Shown here: one piece after another, positions 62,447 through 64,000 of the stretch | Numbering within the stretch: the first letter of the stretch is position 1 | How the letters are laid out: each line of letters opens with the position of its first letter | From: Bacillus sp. FJAT-29790 | Lineage (GTDB): Bacteria; Bacillota; Bacilli; Bacillales; Cytobacillaceae | DNA length: 64,000 nt | Direction of reading: 5' to 3' | NCBI RefSeq assembly: GCF_019039215.1 | Contig: NZ_JAHNZZ010000003.1 | Location: forward strand, 37,305-101,304 | Notes under the pieces: model-generated | Told to the model about the DNA's origin: nothing | Database searches by the model: none | The model's input: only the letters and a program-made list of their open reading frames with translations | Position numbers and translations under genes: made by a program

Positions 62447-63271
62447 TTAATATTTTCTCAAGAAATGTGGTTTGGTGCCAAACCATTCCTCACTAATTAT
62501 ATGGTGACATTCTGTAAATATTCTTTCAATTGTTTGCGTTAAGTTAGCAAGTACGCGAATAGTAAAACCCGGTACCGGTAACATTGAAATACCTGCTGTA
62601 AATTGATCCGTTTTCTTATCAAGCACCTGATATATTTGGTCAATCAAGTCTTCATTTGTCTTATCCCCAATTACAATCATTGAACCTAAATGAGAATAGC
62701 CTTCCATAAGCCCCATACCAGTCATCCCTTGTGACCCTGGAGTCAATTTAATATGATCAAAGACAGCTAATTGATTATCCACATAAATTTCATTGATTAA
62801 CTGGAGCATATCATAACTGAATTGATCGCCTTCTGGAGACCACCCTGGAGTGATGATATCGGAATAAAGTAATGTTGCGCTTTTATCCATATGAATGACA
62901 TTTTTTTGTTTATATCTTGCATCTCGATAGCCAATAAGCGGATCAGGAATATACTCGAGGTAACTGCCTGCATTCAGGATCATCTCTGTTTCCTGATAGG
63001 CATAACTTTTCGGTGTTTTATAAACTTTTGTTGCAGATTGAGTCGTTAAAGTCATTCTTGCATTTTCTTTTAGAGCGATTTTCATTTTATACCGATCGCC
63101 ATCTAAATAGCCGCCACCTGGATTTAATATGTAATAGCATACTTGTCCCGAATCATCGTGATAAACTGGGCGCATAATTTTCAGCGCGCCCTGAAAATAG
63201 ATATTCTTTGCAACTGTTTTTCCAAATCGCTCTTCTGCCTCTAGCTGAAGAGTTCCAGTCCAATTTTCCAT
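62447..63271 (-). CDS. ureD: Urease accessory protein UreD
   Basis: 274 residues. UreD marks: NIYFQGALKIMRPVYHD, the YYILNPGGGYLDGDRYKM segment, LTTQSATKVYKTP and SDIITPGWSPEGDQF. UreD docks on urease apoprotein and, with UreF and UreG, guides nickel delivery. Starts two bases after the ureG stop (63273), so co-translated. No urease structural gene is present in the window. Confidence 0.92.
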   Translation of the reverse strand: MENWTGTLQLEAEERFGKTVAKNIYFQGALKIMRPVYHDDSGQVCYYILNPGGGYLDGDRYKMKIALKENARMTLTTQSATKVYKTPKSYAYQETEMILNAGSYLEYIPDPLIGYRDARYKQKNVIHMDKSATLLYSDIITPGWSPEGDQFSYDMLQLINEIYVDNQLAVFDHIKLTPGSQGMTGMGLMEGYSHLGSMIVIGDKTNEDLIDQIYQVLDKKTDQFTAGISMLPVPGFTIRVLANLTQTIERIFTECHHIISEEWFGTKPHFLRKY

Positions 63272-63272
63272 G

Positions 63273-63884
63273 TTATTCTAGACCTTTTAGAAGTGCATTC
63301 TTTTTAATCCAGTCAATCACTTTGTCAAGACCCGTATTATCTTTTAAGTTTGTAAAAATAAACGGCTTATCCCCACGGAAGATTTTTGTATCAGATTCCA
63401 TTACTTCAAGACTGGCACCAACATAAGGGGCTAAATCTGTTTTATTGATAATAAATAAATCAGATTTGATCATTCCTTGTCCACCTTTACGTGGAATTTT
63501 TTCTCCTTGGGCTACGTCAATAATATAAATTGAAAAATCAACAAGTTCAGGGCTGAAAGTTGCTGCCAGATTATCTCCGCCGCTTTCGACAAAAATCAGC
63601 TCAACTTCCGGATGCTTTTCAACAAGTTCATCTATTGCTGCAAAGTTCATGGAAGCATCTTCACGGATTGCTGTATGTGGACAACCACCCGTTTCTACGC
63701 CAATGATCCGATCTTCAGGCAAAATTCCGTTTTGCATTAAGAATTTTGCATCTTCTTTCGTATAAATATCATTAGTAACGACCGCCATACTAAGTTCGTC
63801 ATTTAATTGACGAGTCAATTTCTCAATTAACAAAGTTTTCCCTGCTCCAACAGGTCCTCCAACACCAATTTTAATTGGTCCCAT
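63273..63884 (-). CDS. ureG: Urease accessory GTPase UreG
   Basis: 203 residues from the ATG at 63884, 7 bases from GGGAGTG; three upstream codons to 63893 are less likely. SIMIBI GTPase motifs: [13 protein letters not shown] (Walker A), the nickel-binding CPH in [31 protein letters not shown] and [11 protein letters not shown]. UreG hydrolyses GTP to drive nickel transfer into urease. The order ureG-ureD-ureH continues a urease operon whose upstream genes should lie beyond the window. Confidence 0.94.
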   Translation of the reverse strand: MGPIKIGVGGPVGAGKTLLIEKLTRQLNDELSMAVVTNDIYTKEDAKFLMQNGILPEDRIIGVETGGCPHTAIREDASMNFAAIDELVEKHPEVELIFVESGGDNLAATFSPELVDFSIYIIDVAQGEKIPRKGGQGMIKSDLFIINKTDLAPYVGASLEVMESDTKIFRGDKPFIFTNLKDNTGLDKVIDWIKKNALLKGLE

Positions 63885-63953
63885 AATAAACACTCCCTTT
63901 TATTCATTGGCTGTTTTCGCATATATTGTTGTTTTTATCCTACAAAGTTTGCC

Positions 63954-64000
63954 CGTTGATTTCCGCTGCGGGCACTTGCTTTCCGCGGGGAGGGACGGGA
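63954..64000. repeat. Dispersed repeat family A, copy 5 (cut by window edge)
   Basis: GTTGATTTCCGCTGCGGGCA CTTGCTTTCCGCGGGGAGGG ACGGGA, the left arm of family A, runs off the end of the window. It sits just upstream of ureG. Confidence 0.75.

Overview
The window is chromosomal DNA of a low-GC, spore-former-type Bacillaceae (Bacillus/Neobacillus-like; the genus is inferred). The reasons are AT-rich intergenic DNA, strong AGGAGG ribosome sites with frequent TTG and GTG starts, Bacillus-style gene families (OpuA, AlsT, a YkoGHJ-like set, UvsE, UreH-type nickel permease) and several families of GC-rich dispersed intergenic repeats. No rRNA, tRNA, phage, insertion sequence or CRISPR array was seen.

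Layout. (1) 1-207: start of a chemoreceptor gene cut by the window edge. (2) 1.0-10.5 kb, minus strand: a polyol PTS locus. It holds a PRD-type regulator, two zinc polyol(-phosphate) dehydrogenases, galactitol-family EIIA, EIIB and EIIC, a 59-residue membrane peptide, transketolase and a dedicated HPr. The transketolase suggests a pentitol such as arabitol, because the product would be a pentulose phosphate. (3) 10.7-18.9 kb: a first sigma-54 locus with a proline-racemase-family enzyme, a sigma-54 activator, a PotABCD-like ABC importer and a muconate-lactonizing-type enolase-superfamily enzyme. Three near-consensus -24/-12 promoters feed it, each preceded by clustered TGTYTA half-sites. (4) 19.2-24.9 kb: a dipeptide/oligopeptide ABC importer. 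(5) 25.4-37.5 kb: a second sigma-54 locus that reads as a complete 4-hydroxyproline catabolic route: epimerase (plus an adjacent paralogue lacking both catalytic cysteines), multi-subunit FAD/Fe-S D-hydroxyproline dehydrogenase split over two divergent operons, DapA-family deaminase, aldehyde dehydrogenase and an amino-acid:cation symporter. (6) 37.8-43.9 kb: a Liv-type ABC importer and an Xaa-Pro-type M24 peptidase. (7) 44-47 kb: an OpuA betaine importer with permease and binding protein fused. (8) 47.3-52.6 kb: chemoreceptor, PAP2 phosphatase, two-component system and PepSY protein. (9) 52.9-58.4 kb: a NikBC(DE)A importer operon ending in nikR, with GTGTTAC-N14-GTAACAC boxes upstream. (10) 58.9-60.9 kb: two tandem UV-damage endonuclease genes, the first frameshifted. 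(11) 61-64 kb: a small orphan protein, a UreH nickel permease, ureD and ureG; the urease structural genes are not in the window.

How it fits together. Regions 3-7 look like one nutritional theme. Proline-rich or hydroxyproline-containing peptides and betaines are imported (Opp/Dpp, Liv, Pot-like, OpuA, AGCS), cleaved by the M24 peptidase, and hydroxyproline is oxidised to 2-oxoglutarate under two dedicated sigma-54 activators. Regions 9 and 11 form a nickel theme: two importers, a nickel-sensing repressor and urease maturation genes. Functions are assigned from motifs and context by eye; no similarity search was run.
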